The notes beneath the pieces were generated by a model, which worked only from the letters and a program-made list of their open reading frames with translations, was not told the origin of the DNA and made no database searches. A program made the translations under genes and the position numbers. Source: Melanopsichium pennsylvanicum (Eukaryota; Basidiomycota; Ustilaginomycetes; Ustilaginales). Taken from it: 64,000 nucleotides of DNA. The stretch is taken from NCBI GenBank assembly GCA_900208305.1, contig OAPG01000003.1, forward strand, positions 1,550,001 to 1,614,000. The letters run 5' to 3'. Shown here piece after piece: positions 1-10,565 of the stretch. Numbering within the stretch: the stretch's first letter is position 1; each line of letters opens with the position of its first letter.

Positions 1-2256
1 AATACGGGATCGCGTGTGTCCAGGAGACGCGTTTGCGTCTTGGGCTTCGAGTCTAGGCAGTTCGTCGTCCTCGATGACCTGCGAATTGCGTTTGCGATGT
101 GAGGACGATCGAGCAGCGAGCGATGAGCCGATAGGCACCGAGGAAGGGTTGACGCTCGAGCTCGAGAAGGACGAACCAGCTCCTTGCGTACCTGAAGAGC
201 TGACACTGCCAGAGCGATGTGAGGCTGATGAGGCAGGGATAGGTACCGGGAGAGGGATGTTTGGACTGCCTGATTCGATGGCAGCGACCAGATTCGGGTC
301 GACACCGTCAGGACCTCCAACTGGCGAGATCGCTCCTTCCCCTAGCAACACCCCCCCCAGAGAGCGTGTGCGTCGATGGACGCTCGAGCTGAGCGAGGAC
401 GAAGTCATGCGTCTGCGCCGTGTTGAATGCAGGATAGCACTACCTCCACCAGAGTTCGTACAAGGTGTCGAATTGCCTGCAGCGCTTAGGCTGGAAGGAG
501 CAAAGGCACCCGAATTGCTGCGACTACCGCGCGTCTCCCAGCCGAGCGTCGGCGAACCAGAGTGGAAGGAGCTGGAAGCTGGCAGACCAACCGAAGAGCC
601 CGACGAGAGCGGTGAAGGATTGAATGGGATGCCTAGTCCAAGCGAAGCGTCCTCCTTGCGCTTACCGATGGCGATCGTCGAGACGGGTCGGTCCACGAGC
701 TCTGGAGCAGGTGATCCTGTTGCGCCGACTCCAGCGCGTCGAGGTACCGCCGGTGGTCCCATCGATCCGCTCGAGCTCGTGACAGATGATTTGCGTGTCA
801 AGCTGGAACCCGTGGTCGCAAAGTCGTCCGACGCGATCGAAGATGCATCATCATCAACTAGGTTCATGCCTTGAAAGGGGGAGTTCCGCGAAGGTGTTCT
901 GTTCAGCCTGGAAGATCCAGCCACTGCTCTGTGTAGAGGGTTAGACGTAGCTCGATTTTGGTCCAGTCGAACAGATGCTCTGGTGAGAGGCGATGCGCTA
1001 GCGTTGTCGGCTCCTAATGTAGCAGCGGGTGCACGTTTACGAGTCAAAGGTCGCTGCTCGAAGCTGACGCGTTGCGTCGCCTCGTCCACCGTGTCGGATG
1101 CTGCCGAGTCGGATGCAGTCTGTCTGCGCTGCCGACGATTAGGACGCGAGGAGGTGGAGGAAACGGATGATGGCGAGGTTGGAGACAGAGGTTGAGCATG
1201 ACTACCTGACGAAGATGTGGAGCCTTGTGTACGGCGTCGTGCCGCTACTGGATCTGAGTGAGATCGATGTGGATCGTCATCTCGTGGCCATGCCGAAGCA
1301 GAAGCGGGAGCTGCTCCATCATCGTTGAGCGTGTCTTCGTCGTTGAGATCGTCGTCATTGGGAAGAATCGACGCAAAGGCGAGTGGGCTCGAGAAGGATG
1401 GAGTCGTGTCGAGCGACATTCTCTTGGAAGAAGAGCGGCTGAGCGCTTTAAGGGCCGCCGAGGTTGGACTAAGGGAAAAACCGGGGGGCGGACTGCTTAG
1501 CGTCGGCGCTGTCGGAGGCGAAGTGCTAGCATAGGCGGAAGTGGAAGGTTGCGATACGTTCTGAGGTTGAGAGGTGGAATAAAAGCTTTTGCTGATTCCA
1601 GCCGAGAAGCTTCCAGCAGATGACGTTGGTGATGTCGAGGATGCGAGGCGTGCTGCTGCTGACGCTTCAGTATTGGCCGTTGCGGATGATGAAGCTGCTG
1701 ATTGAGGATCACCGGTAGCGACACGCAGATGCTTGAAGGTGCGAGTCGGCGACGGTGGTTGATCGGAACGAGGATGCTTGCCTACGGATGATGATGATGA
1801 TGATGATAGCGAGCCCAGTTCGATGATGCTGTGGAGGCTCGAGCTGTGTTCTGACGCGGAACGAGCGGCTGCACTGAGCGGCGAGGAAGCAGAAGGGGTC
1901 GGACCGCTGGGCGAAGTGGCAGATGGGGATGATTTGGGGTCGCAAGCGCCGTCGTCCCCTTGGAACGATGATGATGATCCACGTCTACCAAATTCGCTGG
2001 CTCTGGGACTGGATGTGTTCCGGTTGGCAGAGCTGAATGGGTCAGTGAATTGCGTTGACGAGACTGTTATCAGCAAAGAGCGGGCAGGCCGATCAAAGAG
2101 ACCAAGGTGAAGATGCGATTGGTTGGTATGAATTTGAGATCAAGCGTAGCCAGTCGCAAGATGTGGAAACGGAAAGGATGTCGGTTGTGGTGTGGGTGGA
2201 CAAATGTGATTTGTTGCGATTCGAAGCGGATGATGCGAAAGCGTAGACAGCCGTGG

Positions 2257-2313
<57 letters not shown>

Positions 2314-4312
2314 AATTAGTCGGAGGTGGGTCGAGACCAGAAGCCACAGGAGCAGAGGGAACGACAGAGTGGAAAAATCAAGGGTCGTGGGATGCAGGGC
2401 AGTTAGCGAGGTGAAAAGGTGCAGCAGCAGGTAGCAGTTGCGAGCGCGTGTTCGCAAAATTCGGGAAACGTAAAGAATTTGGAGTCGTGCCGATATATCG
2501 CAGGAACCGCCCAACAATGAGCGTGAGCAGCAATACCAACACCGACCAGGATGAGAGAACGCGAGAGCAGGTGTCGGTACCAGCAGAGAATACGTTGTGA
2601 ATGCACGTAAGGAGGTGGCAGGGTCAAGGAATCGTCCAATAGAGGGGAATAAGGGCGGGCAAAAGAGCAGAGGTTGGTCAACGTGCAGCGGAGGTGCGAG
2701 TGAAACAATGCAAAGGGTTTGAACAAGTCGCCAGATGGGAGGCAGACCCGTTGAAAGTGTCAAGGCATTGCAAGTAGAAAGCCATCAGCAGGGTCGGAGA
2801 AGCCGAAAGCCAAATATGGTCAGCGGGAAAAGGGCAGGTGAGGAGGGTGCGGAAAGTCGAGGCGCATGGAAGTTTCACAAAATCCACACCAGAAGTCGTC
2901 CAGCGGCGTGAGAGGCCAAGAACGAAACCACGGGAAGGACGCCAAGGTGGTGAGCGGAGTCAGAATCCAAGGCAGGAGCCACGGACCAACATAGCAACCA
3001 TCGCGTCGGCAGCACAAGGCGAACAAACAGCATCAAGGCGTTGTTGGTTGGCGCAAAGTGGAGAGAGGGAGAAAAAAGGAAGAGAGGCAGAGATAGATAG
3101 GACGGGGACATTGGTCGGATGTGAGCAAAAGTAATCACGAGGTCAGGGTCCAGACAAGTAGTCGACCAAATAAAGGCCAATACAATCCCGATTGAGCCGC
3201 GCAGATCAGCAGAGAGCATTATATCCAAAGCAAGGGTCAGAAATTGAGTCGAGAGATGCGAATCAGTGTGATGATCGTCGGTTTTCAACCACAAACCCAG
3301 TGCAGATCCCAGGATTTAGATGGAGTAATTCCCAAAGAGACGATCGGAAAAGCCGACGATATGACGAAAGCACGGCAACACAACAAGGTCACCGCGAGCA
3401 AGCGTCGAGAGGTTGGAAATGTGATGCCATTGGATTCAGCATCAAACGGTAGGTCCAACGAAGAAAGGTCGAGACCAGAAGCGTCGAGCGGTGGAGTGGA
3501 GAAGAAAGAGTAGGAGGAAGGTCATGTGCTAGGTCAGTATTCCGCTCGCACAGTCGTGATTCGGGATCAAATGCGTTGGCGAAACGAATGCTACGAGTCG
3601 GAGGATCAACTGAGTTGCAAAACTGATCTTCTGCAGACTGGACCCTGTCTTGCTACTCTCCTACCATACAGCCCATGCTTATAAGCCGAAGGTCTCAGGC
3701 TAAGCAACGAGGTTGTACGATGTCATACCAGCTATAGAGTCGAAATCGCGGCGTCTGAAACGCTTCCTGTCCAAGCTGCTTAGCCTAGGCGCTGCCCATC
3801 GCCATAAACATAGTACTATTCAAACCGGTCTTCTTCGAAACGTCCTGCAGTTCACTATTGCAACGGCCACGACGAGTGTCCTGGGCATTACCGATTAGCA
3901 GGCGGAGTACGGTAGGCGGGTACTTACCGAAGTTATCTAAGCTAAGCTGACTGCTTCTTCCGGCAGCCTTGCTGGAAGAGCCGGAAGTTGATGTGGGCAG
4001 TGGTGGAGATGAAGTTGGCGGGTGGGATTCCTCTTCTAGCACGTCAAAAAGGTCGCGGCTGCCGCGTTCGGCTACAGAACCATGATTTGAGCTGCTACCG
4101 AGCGAAGAGACACGATTGTTGCTGGCTCTGCGACCGCTGGAGGATCCTGCTCCCACACCGTCATCTTCAAGATCAAAGATGCCGGCTGTACTCGATAGGC
4201 GCGACGTGCGGCGAAGACCGGCCGAAGATGCCTGCGAGCTGGCAGAAAGCGAAGGATGGCGACTGTCTTGATCGCTATGCGCATCGTCCGTCGCTGAGCT
4301 GAACGAAGTCAT
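1..4312 (-). CDS. Ser-rich hypothetical protein, partial at left edge
   Basis: The minus strand is open from about 2142 to position 1 and runs off the window. It encodes a very Ser/Ala/Pro/Arg-rich chain with no recognised domain. The open frame has no good start at its upstream end, so I join it to an upstream exon at 4312-3928 that starts MTSFSSATDDAHSDQD and ends at a GTAAGT donor (3927). The acceptor CAG before 2063 restores frame exactly (phase 1 to phase 1). This gives complement(join(<1..2063,3928..4312)) and an intron of about 1.86 kb, long for this genome, containing the (TG)n tract. A second acceptor after CCATTCAG at 2033 fits less well by phase. Mixed Ser-Arg and acidic patches suggest a phosphorylated regulatory protein, but the functional domain probably lies outside the window. 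The plus-strand frame over 14-874 is its antisense shadow. Confidence 0.6.
2258..2311. repeat. (TG)n microsatellite
   Basis: About 26 perfect TG units, inside the proposed long first intron of the leftmost gene. Confidence 0.97.
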
Positions 4313-7294
4313 GCTGGCAGAGGATCACGATGGTCGATATACCGCGGCAGCTTCGTATTAGCCACGCAGCCGTGTCTGTGCAACCTGCCGAGCTCCCCCG
4401 GCTCAAGGAGTTCGTCTAAAGGTGCAGCATCCAGTGATTCAAAGTATGGTGGGATGCTCGATGGGGATTCCCAATCGGCACGTGGTGAGTCAAGTGTCAA
4501 GCGCTGCTTATGATAAAGTGGCTATCTGGCCGTGCTGTTGCGATGCGGCAAGTTGATCAGCGAAAAGTCGGCTGGTCGTGATTGCAGCTGTCAAGGCTGG
4601 AAAGATTCAGTTGTGGTGTAGTCAGGGAAACTGTGTGTGTACGGGAATGATGCGGCAGGTAAGGTCAAGAGCGATGAGGAATCGGTGAAATGTGGTCGAC
4701 AAATAGGGTTGATGCAGTATGGATGGCAGCGAACACGGGTTTCGAGGACCAGATTTCCAGACGAGCGGAAGGATGAGAGTGTGTGTGGAGAGAGAGTTAG
4801 ACACGGAAGTGTGCCCATGACGATCCTATGAGTTCGTACCGCCAATGAGGGCCTTAGCCGGGACTCAGCCTACGAAGCACTAAAGAGGCGTGGCTCCAAC
4901 CTTTATGCTTGAGAAGCTTGAGTGGAGCGGTTTTTGGCTTTTCGTGAAGCGGAGGACGCCTCATTTCGGCGTGGAAGCCCGTTGGCCTTGCTGATGGTGC
5001 TATTGCCGCATGCTTCTGCATCTACAGGTTTCTGCATTTTTTTAAACAGTCGCATTCGCCAGCCCAAGCTGGGGAGATGGTTAAGGCCGTGAGCCCACAA
5101 CCGAGTCCTAAAATTGGACACAAGGCACGACCTGGAGCAGCACACCGAGTGCACGACGAGATAACTTGAAACTTGCTCACGAATGCAAAGTCGAAGAGGG
5201 CCGGCAGAGTCACAGAGTCAGGTAGCAAATTGCAAGATTGAAATATTAAGAAGAAGCGGCCTTTTTGACTCGCTCAACCGGCTCTGCAAGGAGTATCGCA
5301 CTGAAAGAGTGAAGACCTTTTCAAACCAAATGAGCAGACGGATGGGAGGAGACAAGGCAATTTTGCTTCAACACCCTCTACGGCTGTCCGAGTGCGACCC
5401 TTGGCTCGACAAGATGAAGCAAGCAAACAAGCAAGCAAGCACGCATACATGGTTCTGGTCGTCCATCTCAAGGCTGCAGACAAAGTTGCTTGAAAGGCTT
5501 GCGTGGGTGAACCCTTGCTTTCAAGACAGGATTTGGTTCTCCGGCAGATTACAGTATAGTCTTGCAAATGGGCGGAGTTATGTACTTTAAATTGCTGTAC
5601 CGTTTCGCATGCACGATGCAGATGCAAAATCAAAGTCAGCCAGCCGACGCTAGGTTGCTCATTCTAGTAGGAGGCAAAAGAAAACCAAAAATTGCACAAT
5701 TATAGGCGACTAACCAGAAGAAGCAAGCTCATGCTCTTAGGTTGGTATTCGGCTATCAAAAATGTAGGTTACAATATTGTAATGCGAAGCAGAGAGAGTT
5801 TTTGGAGCGTCATGCCTCGCCTCGGTTTGGCAAAGTGTAATCAAGTGTAAGGCTGCACTCGCTTGAATGCATGCAAACTTTCGGCACTAATGTTACGCTG
5901 CGCTGTCTCTCTCTCTGTCTAGAACGAAAAGTGGGAGCCGCTTGGCAGTAGCGGTTTATGATTTCTTAGACTCCATACACTTGGGCGATACTGAGAAAGA
6001 ATAGCAACAGTGGGGAGGAGGGCGGCTCCGCTTCAGCCTATCCGTAATGAAGTAACCTCTAAACTAAAGTGGACACATACTACTTTGACTTAGATTTTCA
6101 GCTTTCATCCTACTACACCCGAGCACTCATGGTGAATTGCTCTAACGATGTGCACGATTGCAGACCTTTCCATGATGTGTGATTGTTAGCATCTCCTCTC
6201 TCGCTCAACGTTTCTAGTTCTGCTTAAACACGAGATGGAATTGGAGACTTTCTCTTTTGTCACTATCAAAGAATGCCGCGATGATACACGGCGACTTAGG
6301 AAGGGACGTTAAATCGGACCCACACAGCATCATTGTAGTGGCTGACAGGACACCATGCACAGCCTAGACATCATCGGCATCGTCAACGAGGCTGTTCCAA
6401 GTATGGTGTGGATGTTCGGCTTGGAATCGCTAGAGGTGGTTGAGAAAAGAAACGGACAAGCAGACCGCACAATTTGGCCTTGCATCGAGGGCGAGCAAAA
6501 CCACAAACAACGCTGGCTTCGCTCTCACGGTCATCACCGAGCACATATTGATGAGAAGGGCATGCAGTGGGTCTTTCGCCAAGGCACACACTCGGGATAA
6601 AGATCGTATTGTTTTGCCAAAGCCAAACGTTGAGCATTCCAAGAATTTCAATTCTGCGGTGTCGTGGTTCATGGCTATTGACGTCTCGGAACGTTTGAGA
6701 TGATGATGTGCGCTGCTTATTGGAGCATGAACCGCACTGTCGAGAATCCAGGTTGACAGTCGAAGGGTTTTGCTCTTTCGCAACTTGTTCTCCATGAAAC
6801 TTTCCCAAATTCGTATCGTCCTCACTAAGGTTGCTTCGCTCATCCTACAATCACGAAAGGCGGTACTCGTATTTCTATAACACGCAAAAGCTCGGCACGA
6901 CCATGCGGGAGCGATTAGGAAAGATGCCGAGACAGGACGAGGAACGTCGTACATTTCCTGCAGCCGGAACTCGCCATGTGTGATGTTGAATGTTGACGAG
7001 AGCGCCCGTATTTTCGAGCCTTAAGTTTAACACCACCACACCAAAAAAAAAAAAAGTTCGCTCGCACGGTTCAAAGTGGGGGGGAAAGAGATGGCCGAAA
7101 AGTCTTAAGCCCCAAGTCAAGGAACATCCGATCGTCTCTTCTAACACCACTTGATTCCTGGTTGCTTATCGCACTCCAACTTTCGCTCTCTCTGCCAAAA
7201 TTATCAAAAATCAAAAATCCATCGTCTTGCTTTCAAACGATCCGATCCGCATTGAACTCATCTCAATTTGCACTGAGTGCAACGATTTTTGCCC
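4313..7294. other. Gene-poor interval, about 3 kb
   Basis: Only short, overlapping, low-quality frames on both strands (longest 174 codons at 6430-6954, minus) with no domain-like composition. I see no tRNA, rRNA or transposon ends. The left part probably holds the promoter of the Ser-rich gene, and the right part, with an A-tract at 7044-7056, the promoter of the mutarotase-like gene. Confidence 0.5.
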
Positions 7295-7657
7295 ATGGTT
7301 CGTCAAGAGCTACTATTACTCGACATAACCTCTGATCCATCATTGATCAAACAATATATCGATTACCATGCACCTGGTAACGTACCTCGAGCCATTATCG
7401 ATTCGATCATTTATCCTGGATCTGGAGTGATAAATATGCGTATCTTTCACTTTGCCGATCGACTTGCGATGATCATGGATGTACAGGATGATTTTTGTTT
7501 TGAGAAAAAGGCGGCTAGTGATGATGCAAATGCTGATGTGAAAATTTGGGAGACTTTGATGCAAAATTTTCAAAGAGAGATCAAAGATCCAAGTGGAATT
7601 CAAAAAACAAAGTGGAAGAGGGCAGAGATGTGCTTTGATCTCAGTAAACATTTGTAG
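7295..7657 (+). CDS. L-rhamnose mutarotase-like (RhaM/DUF718) protein
   Basis: A single-exon protein of 120 residues. The start is the first ATG (context CCCATGG) in a frame that is open further upstream only through non-ATG codons. The layout matches the RhaM ferredoxin-like fold: a conserved Tyr-x2-Tyr-His segment near residues 22-26 (IKQYIDYHAP), a central strand around INMRIFHF, a strand with MIMDVQDDF, then the WETLMQNF helix and a C-terminal KWKRAEMCFDL strand. RhaM proteins interconvert alpha and beta anomers of L-rhamnose. Fungal homologues are mostly uncharacterised, so the substrate is inference. Length is close to the family norm of about 105-120 residues. The gene stands alone, convergent with COQ1, with an AATAAA 55 bp after the stop. 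Confidence 0.72.
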   Translation: MVRQELLLLDITSDPSLIKQYIDYHAPGNVPRAIIDSIIYPGSGVINMRIFHFADRLAMIMDVQDDFCFEKKAASDDANADVKIWETLMQNFQREIKDPSGIQKTKWKRAEMCFDLSKHL

Positions 7658-7712
7658 CCTCAGCTGCACTCGACTGGAACAAAAAAAAAAAGATTAGAAA
7701 TATAAAAATGTA

Positions 7713-7718
7713 AATAAA
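7713..7718 (+). terminator. Possible poly(A) signal, mutarotase-like gene
   Basis: AATAAA about 55 bp after the stop codon in A/T-rich sequence. Fungal poly(A) signals are degenerate, so this is only suggestive. Confidence 0.35.
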
Positions 7719-7961
7719 ATAGAAAATTGCAAAGACGGATGCAATTATCAAAATACCGGTCAACGTTCAACATTCATTTGCTCATCCGAATCTTGTTCCA
7801 CAGAAGAATTTTGCGCATGATGCAAATTTTGTCAGAGTGCCTCACAAAAGGTACCTCTCACAATCTGTGCAAAGACGAGCGCTTGGTCCAAGGCACCCAC
7901 TAGCAAGACCAGGAGGGGTAAAGAAAAGGGATGTCTACTCAATATGAGCTGTTGATACATG

Positions 7962-9626
7962 TCACTTTACACGCTTGATCACCTGTTCGTTAAGTTTGAT
8001 GAGAGCCTTCTTTGCGTCTGTATCTGGCAAGACGTCCAAAAATTGGTTTGCACGCTTTACATGTTGCTTTGCCAATTCAGCCGTTCTTTGCAAACCCTGA
8101 CTCTTTTCCACCAATCTCAACATCTTTTCCACATCACCTTGTCCTTCAAACCTCCTAGCCACCAATTCGTGAATTCCTTCGCCTGGCAGTTCTTGCCAAG
8201 CATACAATACAGGAGCTGTAGCCAGTCCTAGTCTAAGGTCAGCCCCTCCCGAAGGTTTTCCAAACGCAGCCGAAGTGGATTGAAAATCGAGCAGATCATC
8301 CACGAGTTGAAACGCGATGCCTAGGTTTCGACCGTATCCGTACGCTGCATCTCGAATGACGCGCATTTCTTGTGCGACCGAACCTGTGATGCCTGCTTTG
8401 GCAATCGCATCCGCCCCGCACCCCGCGAGGATCACGGAAGCCCTGGTGGACTTTGCAATCAAAGCAGCGGTTTTCAGATAGGTTTTTTGAAGGTATAGAG
8501 AAAAGTGGGCGGGAGTGGGCTGATTAGCAGCCTTGGCAGCCGCATCGGTTGCTCTCTGTGCTTCTGAGGCACTCAGGCCCATATTGTGTGCAACAAGTCC
8601 TTCGGATTCCCAAATCCCCGCATGGGTTGTGTTGTTATCGGATGATGAACTGGAAGCCGAGGTTTCGGCGGCTTGGGATTTGAGCTGCATCACTTCTCCC
8701 TCTACCAAGTTGGCGATGACGGTGGCGAGCAATTCAACCACTTCTGCGTCGCGCAGACGTGCCAAAGCGACGGATGCGCGGCCAAGAAGAAAGTCTCCAC
8801 CGAGGATGCTGAGCTTGTTACCGAAAGCCGAAGGAGCACTGGGTGCACCTCTACGCAAAGGTGAGGCATCGATCACATCATCGTGAAGTAGCGAGGCGAC
8901 ATGGATCATTTCTGTGATCTCTGCCAATCTGCGTTGGGTTGGGAGAATGGCGCCGGTGACGGAAGCAAGTGCATTTTGTGCACTGTTGTCGGAAGAGCAA
9001 GAGGACGAGGACGAGAGGGAGCCTTCGATGCTCTCCATGTGGGGATTGAAATCGTTGAGCACAGAGCCTGGAGATAGAGGCTCGTTAATGCCCATGTCGC
9101 GTTCGATACTCTTGCCTGTTTCGTTTGGTGCCGTGGAATTCTGAGCGTGGGTAAGCAGTTGTGGGTAAAGAGGCGAGAGGCCATTGACGGCTTTGGACAT
9201 GAGAAGGACAATGAGGGGACGAACATGTTTGCCTTCGGCCTGAAAGTAGTATTTGGCTATTGTGTCCAAGCTAGGGTGTCCAGAGCCGAGAAGCGAGGAG
9301 ACGTTGTTGCGGAGCGAGGATAGTTCGGAAGAAACCAACGAGAGGGGATCTTGAATGATGGGAGTAGCAGCATGGGCTGATGTGGGCGATGCAGCGTATG
9401 ATGCTCCGAAGAAGGCGGCTGCGGATGGTGTATGTGACTTTGATGGAGTGTTTGATGTGGAAAAGGTGGGAAATTGAGCAAGTTGGTCCTGTACGAGGTT
9501 CTTTGCCTGATGTATGGCGGAAGCCCAGCTAGACTGAACACGAGGCGTGGCTACGTTGAGCATTGATGTGGTCAAAGAGCGAGCGCGAGCCAGCGCGATT
9601 CTTGGAAGCCGAGGTGGCATGGTCAA
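7962..9626 (-). CDS. COQ1: Mitochondrial all-trans-polyprenyl diphosphate synthase (CoQ side chain)
   Basis: A single-exon protein of 554 residues. The N-terminus is rich in Arg, Ser and Ala with no acids (MTMPPRLPRIALARARS), a typical mitochondrial presequence. The two Asp-rich prenyltransferase motifs are present: LLHDDVIDASPLRRG near residues 246-260 and VDDLLDF near 440-446. The substrate-binding KHVRPL motif lies near residue 132. The enzyme condenses isopentenyl diphosphate onto an allylic primer to make the ubiquinone tail at the inner membrane. It is longer than the yeast enzyme (about 470 residues) because of a Ser-rich insert between KHVRPL and the first DDxxD and another of about 50 residues between the two Asp motifs. 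Tail length cannot be read from sequence. It is divergent from the bL9m-BolA gene across a promoter of 0.7-0.9 kb. Confidence 0.93.
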   Translation of the reverse strand: MTMPPRLPRIALARARSLTTSMLNVATPRVQSSWASAIHQAKNLVQDQLAQFPTFSTSNTPSKSHTPSAAAFFGASYAASPTSAHAATPIIQDPLSLVSSELSSLRNNVSSLLGSGHPSLDTIAKYYFQAEGKHVRPLIVLLMSKAVNGLSPLYPQLLTHAQNSTAPNETGKSIERDMGINEPLSPGSVLNDFNPHMESIEGSLSSSSSCSSDNSAQNALASVTGAILPTQRRLAEITEMIHVASLLHDDVIDASPLRRGAPSAPSAFGNKLSILGGDFLLGRASVALARLRDAEVVELLATVIANLVEGEVMQLKSQAAETSASSSSSDNNTTHAGIWESEGLVAHNMGLSASEAQRATDAAAKAANQPTPAHFSLYLQKTYLKTAALIAKSTRASVILAGCGADAIAKAGITGSVAQEMRVIRDAAYGYGRNLGIAFQLVDDLLDFQSTSAAFGKPSGGADLRLGLATAPVLYAWQELPGEGIHELVARRFEGQGDVEKMLRLVEKSQGLQRTAELAKQHVKRANQFLDVLPDTDAKKALIKLNEQVIKRVK

Positions 9627-10565
9627 GAAAGGGCGTATAATAAAAACCAGCTCGGGCGAATTGAGCCCAATATGGAACGGTACGAGTTGGTCGTAAATGT
9701 TTTGTTTTGCGCGAGCTGAAACAAGGCGACGGGTATGACTGGATCAAGATACGGGAAGGATGAAGCAGATGCCACCAATCTGCTGTCAAAGTTACGGAAG
9801 AGATAAAGCAAGATGCTTGATTCGAGGTTGATGTGGAGATGCAACTTATGGTTCAAGAACGTTGGTTGTTGGCCTTTGATGACTTTTTGGGTGGTACGTA
9901 CACACTTGCTGCACAAGATCGGAATTTCGCCAATCGTGAATGGACCGACGCTAAGGCGTTATAGAAGAGAGTAAGAAAGTAAGAAAGTAAGAAACGGCAA
10001 AAAAAAATCAAAATCAAAAATCCCCCGATTCCAATCGAGGCGGCGGCTAACTTAGCTGGCTGACTTGATAGCTCGGAAATATACGGTGGCTTTTTAGTCA
10101 GCTCAGAAGAATTACTTTGTGGTGATTTGTGATTCGGAACTTTTCGATTAGGTTGTGAGAGCGAAGCTTCGCACAAATGTGACGAAAAAAATAGAAGAAT
10201 TTTAAACCTTTTCTCGCCCGACTTGAGCCGTAAAGTAAGAATCGCAGAACGACGAGAAGCTTTGCCAAATGATTACTCTCTCTTTGTGTCAAAAAGAGCA
10301 ATGAGTAGTACTTGTCACCACCATCCATCTCTACCTATCGTATTCATCTCTTCGCTTGTCCAAATCTCGCGGCGGTATATCACAACCACCTCTCAGACGA
10401 CATGAGATATTCTGTCGTTCTAAACTTTTCACAAACAGTCAGCATCTAACATTGCTCGTTCCCATTCGCATATCATATCTCTCACCGCCAACGTTTGCTG
10501 ACCCCCCTTTTTTCTTTTTTCTTTTCTCCTTTTATATAACAATCTCGTTACTCACCCACCCATAG
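9627..10565. other. Divergent promoter plus unresolved 5' exon of the bL9m-BolA gene
   Basis: Holds the COQ1 promoter and the 5' end of the next gene. Three GTAAGAAA-type repeats lie near 9970-9992. A frame starting at ATG 10301 ends in a presequence-like ISRRYITTTSQTT. A branch-like CTGAC (about 10496), a long pyrimidine tract and TAG at 10563-10565 look like an intron 3' end. A GTATAT donor at 10375 is visible but its phase does not match the downstream exon, so exon 1 is left undefined. Confidence 0.5.

Noticed and set aside
14..874. 286-codon plus-strand frame
   Set aside because: It is the antisense of the Ser-rich minus-strand frame, which is longer, continuous to 2142 and has coherent composition.
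3660..3740. Possible 5S rRNA fragment (CTCAGGCTAAGCAACG...)
   Set aside because: Only a short match to the 5S internal region; flanking stems do not pair as 5S helices.
6430..6954. 174-codon minus-strand frame in a gene-poor region
   Set aside because: No domain-like pattern, overlaps other similar frames on both strands, and no supporting splice or start signals.
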